This document shows, piece after piece, positions 43,898-52,795 of a DNA stretch of 64,000 nt (position 1 is its first letter; each line of letters opens with the position of its first letter). The notes under the pieces are model-generated. The model saw only the letters and a program-made list of their open reading frames with translations. It was not told where the DNA came from and did not search any database. The stretch is taken from positions 3,142,443-3,206,442 of the forward strand of contig NZ_JAGIOE010000001.1 in the NCBI RefSeq assembly GCF_017876575.1. Direction: 5' to 3'. This DNA comes from Paeniglutamicibacter psychrophenolicus (GTDB lineage Bacteria > Actinomycetota > Actinomycetes > Actinomycetales > Micrococcaceae). The translations under genes were made by a program, and so were the position numbers.

Positions 43898-44500
43898 ATG
43901 GAACAAGACGTCGAGCGCACGCTGGCCCAGGTTGGTTCCCGGCTGCGCAGCCTGCGCACGGGCAACGGATACACCCTGCAGGAACTCTCCGCGCAAACCG
44001 GGATCTCGGTGAGCACCCTCTCGCGGCTGGAATCGGGCCAGCGACGGCCCACACTCGAGCAGCTGCTGCCGCTGGCGCGTGCCCACGGAGTGCCGCTGGA
44101 CGACCTGGTTGGCGCTCCGGCCACCGGGGATCCGCGCATCCACATCAAGCCGATCACCCACCATGGCATGACCATCCTGCCCTTGAGCCGCGGGTCGGGC
44201 GGCGGGCTGCAGGCCTTCAAGCACCTGATCCCCGCCGGCCGACCGGCAGCCGACCCCGAGTTGCAGACCCATGAGGGCTACGAATGGCTCTATGTCCTCA
44301 AGGGCAGGCTTCGGCTGCGGCTGGGAGAGCACGACCTGGTCCTGCCCGCCGGCGAGGCCGCGGAATTCGACACGCACACCCCGCACTGGTTTGGACGGGC
44401 GGACAACAACGCGGTGGAGTTCCTCAGCCTCTTCGGGCCTCAGGGAGAACGCATGCACGTGCGTGCCCGGCCGGCGAAGAGGCCCTCCGCATCCACCTGA
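43898..44500 (+). CDS. XRE-cupin transcriptional regulator
   Basis: The 200-residue protein has an N-terminal HTH (TLQELSAQTGISVSTLSRLE, about 27-46) and a C-terminal cupin barrel (HEGYEWLYVLKGRLRLRLGE, then LPAGEAAEFDTHTPHWFGRA) with metal-ligand-like His/Glu residues. Members repress a neighbouring flavoprotein or redox gene and respond to a small ligand in the cupin. The ATG lies two bases after GGGAGC. Divergent from the oxidoreductase. Confidence 0.9.
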   Translation: MEQDVERTLAQVGSRLRSLRTGNGYTLQELSAQTGISVSTLSRLESGQRRPTLEQLLPLARAHGVPLDDLVGAPATGDPRIHIKPITHHGMTILPLSRGSGGGLQAFKHLIPAGRPAADPELQTHEGYEWLYVLKGRLRLRLGEHDLVLPAGEAAEFDTHTPHWFGRADNNAVEFLSLFGPQGERMHVRARPAKRPSAST

Positions 44501-44583
44501 GCTTCCCAGACCGAAACCGCCAGCCCTTGCACGCCTCCCAACCCAATGCTTAGCTTGAAACAGCCTCGGGAAGAAGGAACCTC

Positions 44584-45393
44584 ATGAAGCGGATTTCATT
44601 GGCAATCTCCGCATTCGGCATCGAAGCGGCTCTCACGGAAGCGCGCGGGCTGGGCCGCCGGGCGTTTGGCGACAAGTACGGGTTCCCTTCCGCCTCGCCA
44701 ATGACCCTCATCTTGGATGACCGCCATCTCGACGTGCCGGCTCTCTTGGCTTCGGCCCACGCCCACAGCGAATCCGACCTGCATTTTTCCCATGGGGACT
44801 TCGTCGACAATCCCGAGGCCCCGGCCATCCTCGCCCGCTTTGAACAGAGTTCGTTTGATGCCACCAACCTGAAGGAACTCGTGGCACGCACCACCCCGTC
44901 CGGCAATTTTGCCGCAGACGGGGGAAGCACCCGCTATTGGTGGGTCAACCAGGGCCGCCACTTCCGTGAAACGGCCGCGGGCCATCACTTGTGGGCGGCA
45001 AATGAACGCGCGGACGGCCACCGCGGCCACAAGGACTGGCGCGCGTTGGAGGAGATGCTCCCCGGTGATGTGGTCTTCCATCATGCAAACGGCGCACTGC
45101 GCGAGCTCTCCCGGGTCGCCAAGGCTGCCGTTCCTGCGCCCAGGCCCACCGAACGGGGCCCGAACACGGGCCCGAACACGGGCCACGACGAGGGCCTTCT
45201 GGTAGTCGTCGCTGCCCTGGTGCGGGACATCGAGATCGATTTGCCTCTGCTGCAATCCTTCATCCAACCTGGCCAGGCTCCGTTCAACAGGGGAAGCAGG
45301 CCAGGCGGCGCATATGCCGCGGAAATGGAGCCGGAATTGGCAGCACCCCTGGCAACTATCCTGGCTTACGGGGACAGCGGGGAAAACATCTAG
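44584..45393 (+). CDS. EVE/PUA-like protein resembling the head domain of type IV restriction enzymes
   Basis: The 269-residue protein has an N-terminal alpha/beta region, then TRYWWVNQGRHFRET (117-130), HHLWAANERADGH and MLPGDVVFHHANGALRELSRV, which resemble EVE/PUA-like modified-base readers and the head of ScoMcrA-like restriction proteins. A short repeat GPNTGPNTG follows at 192-200, then a C-terminal helical region. No HNH or other nuclease motif is present. It could be a stand-alone reader of modified DNA or a defence remnant. AAGAAGGAACCTC precedes the ATG. Confidence 0.6.
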   Translation: MKRISLAISAFGIEAALTEARGLGRRAFGDKYGFPSASPMTLILDDRHLDVPALLASAHAHSESDLHFSHGDFVDNPEAPAILARFEQSSFDATNLKELVARTTPSGNFAADGGSTRYWWVNQGRHFRETAAGHHLWAANERADGHRGHKDWRALEEMLPGDVVFHHANGALRELSRVAKAAVPAPRPTERGPNTGPNTGHDEGLLVVVAALVRDIEIDLPLLQSFIQPGQAPFNRGSRPGGAYAAEMEPELAAPLATILAYGDSGENI

Positions 45394-45426
45394 CCATCTC
45401 CGCCCCTTGATCCCGTGGTGAACGGA

Positions 45427-45887
45427 TCATTCGGGCTCCGGCGGGGCACCATCGCTTCCACTGAGCACATCGACCGCACCCTTCCCGTCGAGTGGAAAAC
45501 GGCAGGCGGTCAAATGCGGCACGGTGCCGACAGCCGTGGCAGCGGCGGTTGCAGCCGCCAGCTCCGCTGCCGGCAACGTAACCGATCCTCCCCCAGGCTG
45601 CAGCGGCGGGACCACCCGCGCGTAGATCTCCTGCGCCATGGGACACCTGGTGCGGAAGCCGCAGCCGCTGGGCGGATCCATGGCCGAGGGCAGCTCGCCG
45701 CGCACCCCCAGCTTGGCCTTGCTGCGTTGCACCACAGGATCCGGGGTGGGGATGGTGTCGATCAAACCGCGGGTGTAGTGGTGGTGCGGGTGGGAGTAGA
45801 TCTCCGCGGCGGGGCCCAGCACCTCAACCACCCGGCCCAGGTACATCATGACGATGACGTCTGAAGGGTAGCGGACCACCGACAGGT
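45427..45887 (-). pseudogene. C-terminal fragment of an oligopeptide ABC ATPase
   Basis: The frame begins abruptly at HDLSVVRYPSDVIVMMYLGR, the H-loop of Opp/Dpp ATPases, and continues through EVLGPAAEIYSHPHHHYTRG and a cysteine-bearing FRTRCPMAQ tail (oligo_HPY). The Walker A, signature and Walker B sequences are missing upstream, where the low-GC mobile-element zone starts. The breakpoint is near 45890. No ribosome-binding site remains. Confidence 0.8.
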
Positions 45888-46093
45888 CATGGCGTCATCT
45901 GGGCATATTTGCCATCAACTGGAATGAGTAGCGAATCCCGATCGCCGCCGGCGGTAATGACACAGAATGCAGGTCGGCTTTGATGAGGCAGTCAGCGTCC
46001 AGCTCGACGAGACTTTCCGTAGGTAGCGACTTCCGTTCAGATCTTCCCCAAACGCTTCCAGCTGCGGACCACCAAAAGCGTTGGCAGTCCGGA

Positions 46094-46135
46094 CGCATGA
46101 AGGGCCGGCTCCATTCAGAGCCGGCCCTTCATGCG
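46094..46135. terminator. Perfect 18-bp hairpin
   Basis: CGCATGAAGGGCCGGCTC and its exact complement flank a six-base loop (CATTCA), with TTAAT following. It is a strong stem typical of a bidirectional terminator, but no intact gene on either side obviously uses it, so it may be a relic of a disrupted locus. Confidence 0.55.
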
Positions 46136-46690
46136 TTAATCCGACCCATTTTGAAGGCCTCGTAGCCCGTATCCTGGAAGCCGCGGCTAGGTGTGGCCTA
46201 ACGACAGCACGTGCGTAAGAAGACAAGTGCGGACAGTCTAACGACAACTAGCTTGAAAACTCACAGCATGTGAGATTCCACGGTACCTGGCAATTTTCCA
46301 GCTACTTGTCACCCCGAATCGCGGGGTTTCTGCGGAACGAGAATGCTCCGGAATTTCCAAACTAGTTGGCAACTTTTCTGGAATGGTGGCCCCCGAAGCG
46401 CTCCTCTCGTCGTTCATGAACATGCCGTAGACGCCTGATTGCAAAGCTTGACTCTTTTCCCGATTCGTTTTGCCGAGGGAGGTTCCGCGCATGGGTCAAT
46501 TCTGGCTTGATTGGGCTGCGCTGCGACCGAAGACCACGAAAAAATCTAATCGACTGTGCACCGAGGTTCGAAATATCCTAGAGAGTTAGGAAGAGTCCGA
46601 ACCTAGACTGAAGATTTCCTGCGCATCTTGCAATCCTTCAAAAAGCGGCATGAAATACAGGACGCTTCAGTTTGTCCTAAAGTAGGGTTC
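46136..46690. other. Non-coding, lower-GC mobile-element debris
   Basis: No gene is supported. The stretch is visibly richer in A/T than the rest. It holds several IS-end-like sequences (46220-46380, described separately). It also holds an inverted repeat AGGTTCG...CGAACCT (46565-46605) with an inner TCCTA...TAGGA. Confidence 0.5.
46220..46380. repeat. Cluster of insertion-sequence terminus-like repeats
   Basis: On the minus strand, the bases ending at 46265 read TGTGAGTTTTCAAGCTAGTT followed by GTCGTTAGAC. On the plus strand, TGTGAGATTCCACGGTACCT starts at 46269, so two termini face away from each other across GCA. Further plus-strand matches are TTTTCCAGCTACTTGTCACC near 46294 and TTTCCAAACTAGTTGGCAAC near 46354. 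A related end is at 47868-47891. These resemble IS481-type ends. Confidence 0.5.
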
Positions 46691-46882
46691 ATGACTATCC
46701 GGGTGAACGATGGGGGCAACCTCTACACAATGAATGACTGTTACAGTTGCGACTACGAGGGGCCTCACTACTCTTCATTTGTTGTTGGCGGGAGGCCCTT
46801 TTTTCAGTGTGCGCGGTGCATGGGACCGGTCAGCGATACTTCGCCGATCCCATCCACATGGTTGCCCGGAACTCCGGGGTAG
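46691..46882 (+). CDS. Small zinc-ribbon-like protein
   Basis: The 63-residue ORF has two cysteine pairs, CYSC and CARC, spaced as a zinc ribbon (CYSCDYEGPHYSSFVVGG then RPFFQCARCMGPV). AGTAGGG lies a few bases before ATG 46691. However, GGGCCTC (46760-46766) and GAGGCCC (46792-46798) followed by six T would form a terminator inside the gene, so either the ORF or the terminator may be spurious. It lies in DNA with lower GC than its surroundings. Confidence 0.4.
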   Translation: MTIRVNDGGNLYTMNDCYSCDYEGPHYSSFVVGGRPFFQCARCMGPVSDTSPIPSTWLPGTPG

Positions 46883-46949
46883 GTACGTCCGAAGGAACTG
46901 TCCAGCAGTTGATGCCGCTGTCATTCCAAAAGTGGGATCACATGCAAGT

Positions 46950-47526
46950 GGGCTGTTCTCGTGGCGTGCGTAGGCCAAGGTCCCCACGTCGTAGCGGGTG
47001 GCATCGTCGATGAGCTGGTAGATCGTTTTGGTCTTTCCGTTGGGCAGCCGGTATTCGAAGGCGTCGAGCTGCCACAGGGACATGGCGGTGGACCGGACGA
47101 AGGGAACGTAGGAGGATTTGGGCCGCTTCCTGGGTGAGGCGTCGACCTGCCCGACGCTGGCGAGCAACCGGTCGATATGGTTGCCACCGAGGGCACCTTG
47201 CCGCCGGGGAAGCCGTCCTGGAGGGCTGCGTCGTAGTGGATCGAGCGCGGGCCGTAATCCCAACCATCCGTCTCGAGCCGTTTGCGGATCTTGACCACCT
47301 CGTTGATGACCTCGGGGCCATACTGCCTGGACGGCTGCTTCGGGGCACGGGACCTGGGATGCAAGGCGGCGGTGGATTCGCTGGCTGCGCGGGTGCGTAT
47401 CTTGTAGAACACGCTGCGGGAGACCATGACCGACCTGCAGAACTCGGTCACGTTCAAGGCATGCGGCTGGGTCGGATCGTAGTTGATGATTGCGGCTCGG
47501 GCCTGGGGAGAAAGGGCGTTTGTCAT
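46950..47526 (-). pseudogene. IS481-family transposase, frameshifted and 3' truncated
   Basis: The N-terminal part (MTNALSPQARAAIINYDPTQ, HTH with NVTEFCRSVMVSRSVFYKI, KVPSVATI) starts at ATG 47526. The DDE portion continues in another frame as DRLLASVGQVDAS, SLWQLDAFEYRLPNGKTKTI and YQLIDDATRYDVGTLAYARHEN. A two-base ATAT duplication near 47172 explains the shift. The sequence stops matching after HENS near 46960, so the second half of the catalytic domain is gone. Confidence 0.85.
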
Positions 47527-47560
47527 GGCACCGAGCCTGTCACCGCCACCTGCCAACACA

Positions 47561-47698
47561 GTGTGCACGACGTGTTGAGACTTGGTGTCTCCGATGTCAT
47601 GAGATCGTGTGTCCACGATGTTTTGAGGCAGGACACACGAAGCCTTGAGACTACCTGCCCACGAAGAGACGAGGTCTGGTGTCCACGATGTTGCGAGG
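47561..47698. repeat. Four imperfect repeats upstream of the IS481 transposase
   Basis: Repeats GTGTGCACGACGTGTTGAGA (47561), GTGTCTCCGATGTCATGAGA (47585), GTGTCCACGATGTTTTGAGG (47609) and GTGTCCACGATGTTGCGAGG (47679) share a GTGTCCACGATGTnnTGAGG consensus. They lie just before the transposase start, as expected for transposase-binding sites in an IS481 terminus. Confidence 0.65.
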
Positions 47699-47796
47699 TT
47701 ACACACCGGATCGACCCGCATCCGCTACCCAATGCCTCGTCTATACAGCCCAGCCGCTGGGCCCACGGGCTCCTTAATATCCAGCTAGGTGAACGA

Positions 47797-47829
47797 AGAG
47801 CCCAGCTCCATTTTCGGAGCTGGGCTCTT
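47797..47829. terminator. Strong intrinsic terminator
   Basis: AGAGCCCAGCTCC (47797-47809) pairs perfectly with GGAGCTGGGCTCT (47816-47828) around ATTTTC, with TTTCT following on the plus strand and A-rich sequence on the other side. It lies about 110 bases after the leftward nrdF stop and probably terminates that operon. Confidence 0.8.
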
Positions 47830-47867
47830 TCTATATCTCGCGATTCTCGACGAAACGGATACTGGCT

Positions 47868-47891
47868 TTGGCCAACTATCTTGGAAACTCA
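47868..47891 (-). repeat. IS-end-like sequence close to nrdF
   Basis: Read on the minus strand from 47891, TGTGAGTTTCCAAGATAGTT then GGCC matches the terminus ending at 46265 in most positions (18 of 20 over the core) and is an imperfect inverted repeat of the end starting at 46269. Confidence 0.45.
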
Positions 47892-47937
47892 CACCGGAGC
47901 TGCTTACTTCCCGCAGTGGCCTGTTTCAGAAGAGGGC

Positions 47938-49011
<1,074 letters not shown>

Positions 49012-49049
49012 TTATCGCTACCTTGCAACCTGTGGTGAATCGGCGGCTC

Positions 49050-51191
49050 CTAGAGCGCGCAGGAAACGCAGCCCTCGACCTCGGTGCCTTCGAGGGCCAT
49101 CTGGCGCAGGCGGATGTAGTAGAGCGTCTTGATGCCCTTCTTCCATGCGTAGATCTGCGCCTTGTTGATGTCGCGGGTCGTGGCGGTGTCCTTGAAGAAC
49201 AGCGTCAGGGACAGGCCCTGGTCCACGTGCTGCGTGGCAACGGCGTAGGTGTCGATGACCTTTTCGTAGCCGATTTCGTACGCATCCTGGTAGAACTCCA
49301 GGTTGTCGTTGGTCAGGTAGGGAGCCGGGTAGTACACGCGCCCGATCTTGCCTTCCTTGCGGATCTCGATCTTCGCGGCCACCGGGTGGATCGAGGAGGT
49401 CGAGTTGTTGATGTAGGAGATCGACCCGGTCGGCGGAACGGCCTGCAGGTTCTGGTTGTAGATGCCGTGCTCCATGACGGAGGCCTTCAGCGCACGCCAG
49501 TCGTCCTGTGTCGGGATGTCGATCCCGGCAAAGAGTTCACGCACGCGCTCGGTGGTCGGGACCCATTCGGCCTCGGTGTACTTGTCGAAGTACTCGCCGG
49601 TGGCGTACTTCGAGTCGGCGAAGCCCTCGAAGGCCTCGTTCTTCTCGATGGCCAGCAGGTTTGAGGCACGCAGCGCGTGGAACACGACGGTGTAGAAGTA
49701 GATGTTGGTGAAGTCCAACCCTTCTTCCGAGCCGTAGTGGACGCGTTCGCGGGCCAGGTAGCCGTGCAGGTTCATCTGCCCCAGGCCGATGGCATGGGTC
49801 TTGGCGTTGCCCTGGGCAATCGAGGGAACCGAGTTGATGTACGACATGTCGGAGACGGCCGAAAGCGCGCGGATGGCGGTTTCGATCGAGGCACCGAGGT
49901 TCTTGCCGTCCATCGCCTTGGCGATGTTCATCGACCCGAGGTTGCAGGAAATGTCCTTGCCAACGGTGTCGTAGCTCAGGTCTTCGTTGTACTCCGAGGC
50001 GGTCGAAACCTGCAGGATCTCCGAGCACAGGTTGCTCATCGAGATCTTGCCCTTGATCGGGTTGGCGCGGTTTACGGTGTCCTCGAACATGATGTACGGG
50101 TAGCCGGACTCGAACTGGATCTCTGCCAGTGTCTGGAAGAACTCGCGAGCATTGATCTTGGTCTTCTTGATGCGGGCATCGTCGACCATCTCGTAGTACT
50201 TCTCGGTGACAAAGATGTCGCTGAACGGAACGCCGTAGACCCGCTGGACGTCGTAAGGCGAGAACAGGTACATGTCCTCGTTCTTGCGGGCAAGGTCGAA
50301 GGTGATGTCCGGAACCACGACGCCCAGCGACAGGGTCTTGATGCGGATCTTCTCATCGGCGTTCTCGCGCTTGGTGTCGAGGAAGCGCAGGATGTCCGGG
50401 TGGTGGGCGTTGAGGTAAACGGCACCGGCACCCTGGCGTGCGCCAAGCTGGTTGGCGTAGGAGAAGCTGTCTTCGAGGAGCTTCATCACGGGGATGACGC
50501 CGGAGGACTGGTTCTCGATTTGCTTGATCGGGGCGCCGTGTTCGCGGACGTTGGTCAGCGACAGTGCAACACCGCCGCCGCGCTTGGAAAGTTGCAGCGA
50601 GGAGTTGATGCCACGGGAGATCGATTCCATGTTGTCTTCGATGCGAAGCAGGAAGCAGGAAACGAGCTCACCGCGCTGGGCCTTGCCGGCGTTCAGGAAC
50701 GTCGGGGTCGCCGGCTGGAAGCGTCCTTCGATGATCTCGTCGACCAGGGCGATGGCAACCTTCTCGTCGCCGCGGGCCAGGTGCAAGGCAACCATGCAGA
50801 CACGGTCCTCGTAGCGTTCGAGGTAGCGCTTGCCGTCAAAGGTCTTCAAGGTGTACGAGGTGTAGAACTTGAAGGCGCCCAGGAAGGTCTCGAAGCGGAA
50901 CTTCTTGGCGTAGGCGCCTCGGTAGAGGTCGCGGATGAAGTTCATCGTGTACTGGTCGAGCGTCTCGCGCTCGTAGTACTCGTGCTTGACCAGGTACTCG
51001 AGCTTCTCGTCGAGGTCGTGGAAGAACACGGTGTTGTTGTTCACGTGCTCCAAGAAGTACTGACGTGCTGCGGCACGGTCTGCCTCGAACTGGATGCGTC
51101 CGTCGGAACCGTAAAGGTTCAACATGGCGTTCAACTCGTGGTAACCCAGGCCCTGGAAAGCTGCGGGCAATTCCTTAGAATCCTGCTTCAT
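49050..51191 (-). CDS. nrdE: Class Ib ribonucleotide reductase alpha subunit
   Basis: The 713-residue catalytic subunit has the NrdE core: [21 protein letters not shown] with the active-site cysteine, [21 protein letters not shown] with the catalytic N-x-C-x-[19 protein letters not shown] and the C-terminal CVSCAL redox pair served by NrdH. ATG 51191 overlaps the nrdI stop (ATGA) and was chosen; TTG 51218, behind GGAAG, would add nine residues. It reduces ribonucleoside diphosphates. Confidence 0.95.
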   Translation of the reverse strand: MKQDSKELPAAFQGLGYHELNAMLNLYGSDGRIQFEADRAAARQYFLEHVNNNTVFFHDLDEKLEYLVKHEYYERETLDQYTMNFIRDLYRGAYAKKFRFETFLGAFKFYTSYTLKTFDGKRYLERYEDRVCMVALHLARGDEKVAIALVDEIIEGRFQPATPTFLNAGKAQRGELVSCFLLRIEDNMESISRGINSSLQLSKRGGGVALSLTNVREHGAPIKQIENQSSGVIPVMKLLEDSFSYANQLGARQGAGAVYLNAHHPDILRFLDTKRENADEKIRIKTLSLGVVVPDITFDLARKNEDMYLFSPYDVQRVYGVPFSDIFVTEKYYEMVDDARIKKTKINAREFFQTLAEIQFESGYPYIMFEDTVNRANPIKGKISMSNLCSEILQVSTASEYNEDLSYDTVGKDISCNLGSMNIAKAMDGKNLGASIETAIRALSAVSDMSYINSVPSIAQGNAKTHAIGLGQMNLHGYLARERVHYGSEEGLDFTNIYFYTVVFHALRASNLLAIEKNEAFEGFADSKYATGEYFDKYTEAEWVPTTERVRELFAGIDIPTQDDWRALKASVMEHGIYNQNLQAVPPTGSISYINNSTSSIHPVAAKIEIRKEGKIGRVYYPAPYLTNDNLEFYQDAYEIGYEKVIDTYAVATQHVDQGLSLTLFFKDTATTRDINKAQIYAWKKGIKTLYYIRLRQMALEGTEVEGCVSCAL

Positions 51192-51670
51192 TTCAGGTTC
51201 TGCGACTTTCGTGTCCAAAAGACTTCCAATCCTTCGCGAACTCGGGTCACATCTTCTGGAGTGCCCATCAGTTCAAATTTGTATAGAAGCGGAACATTGC
51301 ATTTGGCTGCGATCTTGATCGCGGCCAAGCAATAGGTGGTTCCAAAGTTGGTGTTTCCGGCACCTATTACGCCTCGTAACAGGTTTCGGTTGCGTACATC
51401 GTTGAGGAACTTTACGACCTGCGGCGGGATCGAACGTTCTCCCTTTTCGCCACCGTAGGTGGGAAGCAAGAGCACGAACGGCTCGTTTGCCACAAGGTGT
51501 GGATCGCGGTTCATCAACGGAATGCGAGAGCATTCCAGACCAAGTTTCCCCATGAACCGGTGTGTATAACCGGAAGCCGAGGAGAAATAGATCAAGTTGC
51601 TGTTGGTAAGTACCTCCGCCGGCACGGCGTGATCATGCATTGGTGGTGTGGCCAACGCTGAACTAGGCAT
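51188..51670 (-). CDS. nrdI: NrdI flavodoxin-like protein
   Basis: The 160-residue flavodoxin-like protein ([23 protein letters not shown] loop, [38 protein letters not shown]) supplies the oxidant that assembles the Mn-tyrosyl cofactor in NrdF. Its stop overlaps the nrdE start. GAGGCG precedes ATG 51670. Confidence 0.95.
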   Translation of the reverse strand: MPSSALATPPMHDHAVPAEVLTNSNLIYFSSASGYTHRFMGKLGLECSRIPLMNRDPHLVANEPFVLLLPTYGGEKGERSIPPQVVKFLNDVRNRNLLRGVIGAGNTNFGTTYCLAAIKIAAKCNVPLLYKFELMGTPEDVTRVREGLEVFWTRKSQNLK

Positions 51671-51720
51671 TTTTTGATCGCCTCGTAATTACTCGAATCG
51701 GTAAGGCTGGGCGTGGCTGG

Positions 51721-51966
51721 TTAGGCTACGGACGAAGCCATTTCCTGGGCCAGCGCGTCGATCTTGTCCGGGCGGAAGCCCGACCAATGGTCGGCGTCAG
51801 TGATGACAACAGGTGCCTGCATGTAGCCCAAGGCACGAACGCGCTCCAGTGCTGCGGGATCCTGCGAAATGTCAACGCTCTGGTAAACGATGCCCTTCTT
51901 GTCAAGAGCTCGGTAGGTTGCGTTGCACTGTACGCATGCTGGCTTCGTGTAAACCGTGACGGTCAT
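51721..51966 (-). CDS. nrdH: NrdH glutaredoxin-like thioredoxin
   Basis: The 81-residue redoxin has CVQC (Cys11-Cys14), the APVVITD cis-proline loop and WSGFRPDKI, diagnostic of NrdH, which reduces NrdE and is itself reduced by thioredoxin reductase. GAGGGGA lies nine bases before ATG 51966. First gene of nrdHIEF. Confidence 0.95.
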   Translation of the reverse strand: MTVTVYTKPACVQCNATYRALDKKGIVYQSVDISQDPAALERVRALGYMQAPVVITDADHWSGFRPDKIDALAQEMASSVA

Positions 51967-52148
51967 GTCCGTAAATCCCCTCGTGCAAAAATCTGTGTAT
52001 GTGATGTGGCTGGTTCCCTATGCGCGCTCCCCGTGGGAGTGTTGCATACGGACATTGTGTCCCGGCGGCTACGAAGCCTTCGGGGCGGAGATTCGTACAT
52101 TTCTCCGTATTCCGGAAGTTCGCGCACTAGGCCTCACCAGCTAATTCA

Positions 52149-52197
52149 ATACTACATCTAGTGGGGCCTCGAGGGTTAGACCCCAACATGATGTATT
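52149..52197. promoter_or_regulatory. Pair of NrdR-box-like sites upstream of nrdH
   Basis: ATACTACATCTAGTGG (52149-52164) resembles the actinobacterial NrdR box. A second match lies on the other strand, ATACATCATGTTGGGG (complement of 52181-52196). Both share tACATC-x-x-GTxGGG, and their centres are about 33 bases apart, a spacing typical of paired NrdR boxes. No nrdR gene is in the window. Confidence 0.55.
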
Positions 52198-52225
52198 ACA
52201 CCCCTGTCATTCAACTCACCGGCAG

Positions 52226-52305
52226 TCCACAAGCACTGTGGATAAACATCCCTCGTTAAACCGCGTGAATCCAACGAAATCGAAAATCTATCCACACCCT
52301 GTGGA
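52226..52305. promoter_or_regulatory. Two inverted pairs of DnaA-box-like sites upstream of nrdHIEF
   Basis: TCCACA (52226-52231) faces TGTGGATAA (52237-52245), the exact complement of consensus DnaA box TTATCCACA. CTATCCACA (52288-52296), one base off consensus, faces TGTGGA (52300-52305). This gives four half-sites in 80 bases beside the NrdR-like boxes. Confidence 0.5.
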
Positions 52306-52795
52306 GCAATCGACCAGGGATTAAAGAGTTGGCGTGTCGTTCGGCACGGCGTGTCGATCCTTGGCCGCTGAACCACAAGATATGGCGTGGACGATTGAAC
52401 GTTAGCACTACGGGTAGTGCCCCGGCTGGCCCGACACCGCACTTTCCCCCACAAAAGGTGCACCTCGGCTTGCGCGGCCCAAGCCGGAGGCAAAAGCCAA
52501 CCCCGACCACGGCCGCCCGACGGGACAGTACCCACCCCGGGCGACTGCCCGACGAACTTGCCACCACCTTCGATCGGCCACGAATGCGGTTCCTCTGGGA
52601 CCATCAGGCTCGGACGACCTTTCGCGCGGTTCAGCGCCCGGATCGTCAACGGCGTGACGATCCGGGGGTTGAGGGCAGGTAGGCGTTTCATCGAGATTGG
52701 TTTGCCCTTGGCACTTCACCGGCGGATCAATCCGTCACCAGGAAAGGCACAGTGAGCGGCAGCTCACATAGGGGTTGCTCCAGCAGAAGGCAAAA
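52306..52795. other. 490-base interval with no supported gene
   Basis: Open frames on both strands lack ribosome-binding sites and family resemblance, and the longest (minus strand, 52176-52691) would run across the DnaA-like and NrdR-like sites. No terminator was recognised. Confidence 0.5.

Noticed and set aside
47561-47698. Spaced repeats that might look like CRISPR
   Set aside because: They are imperfect, irregularly spaced, and lie directly before an IS481 transposase start, which explains them as transposase-binding sites.
52176-52691. Minus-strand frame of 171 codons starting MKRLPALNPRIVTPL
   Set aside because: There is no ribosome-binding site or family. It runs across the DnaA-like and NrdR-like sites, and its composition shifts along its length.
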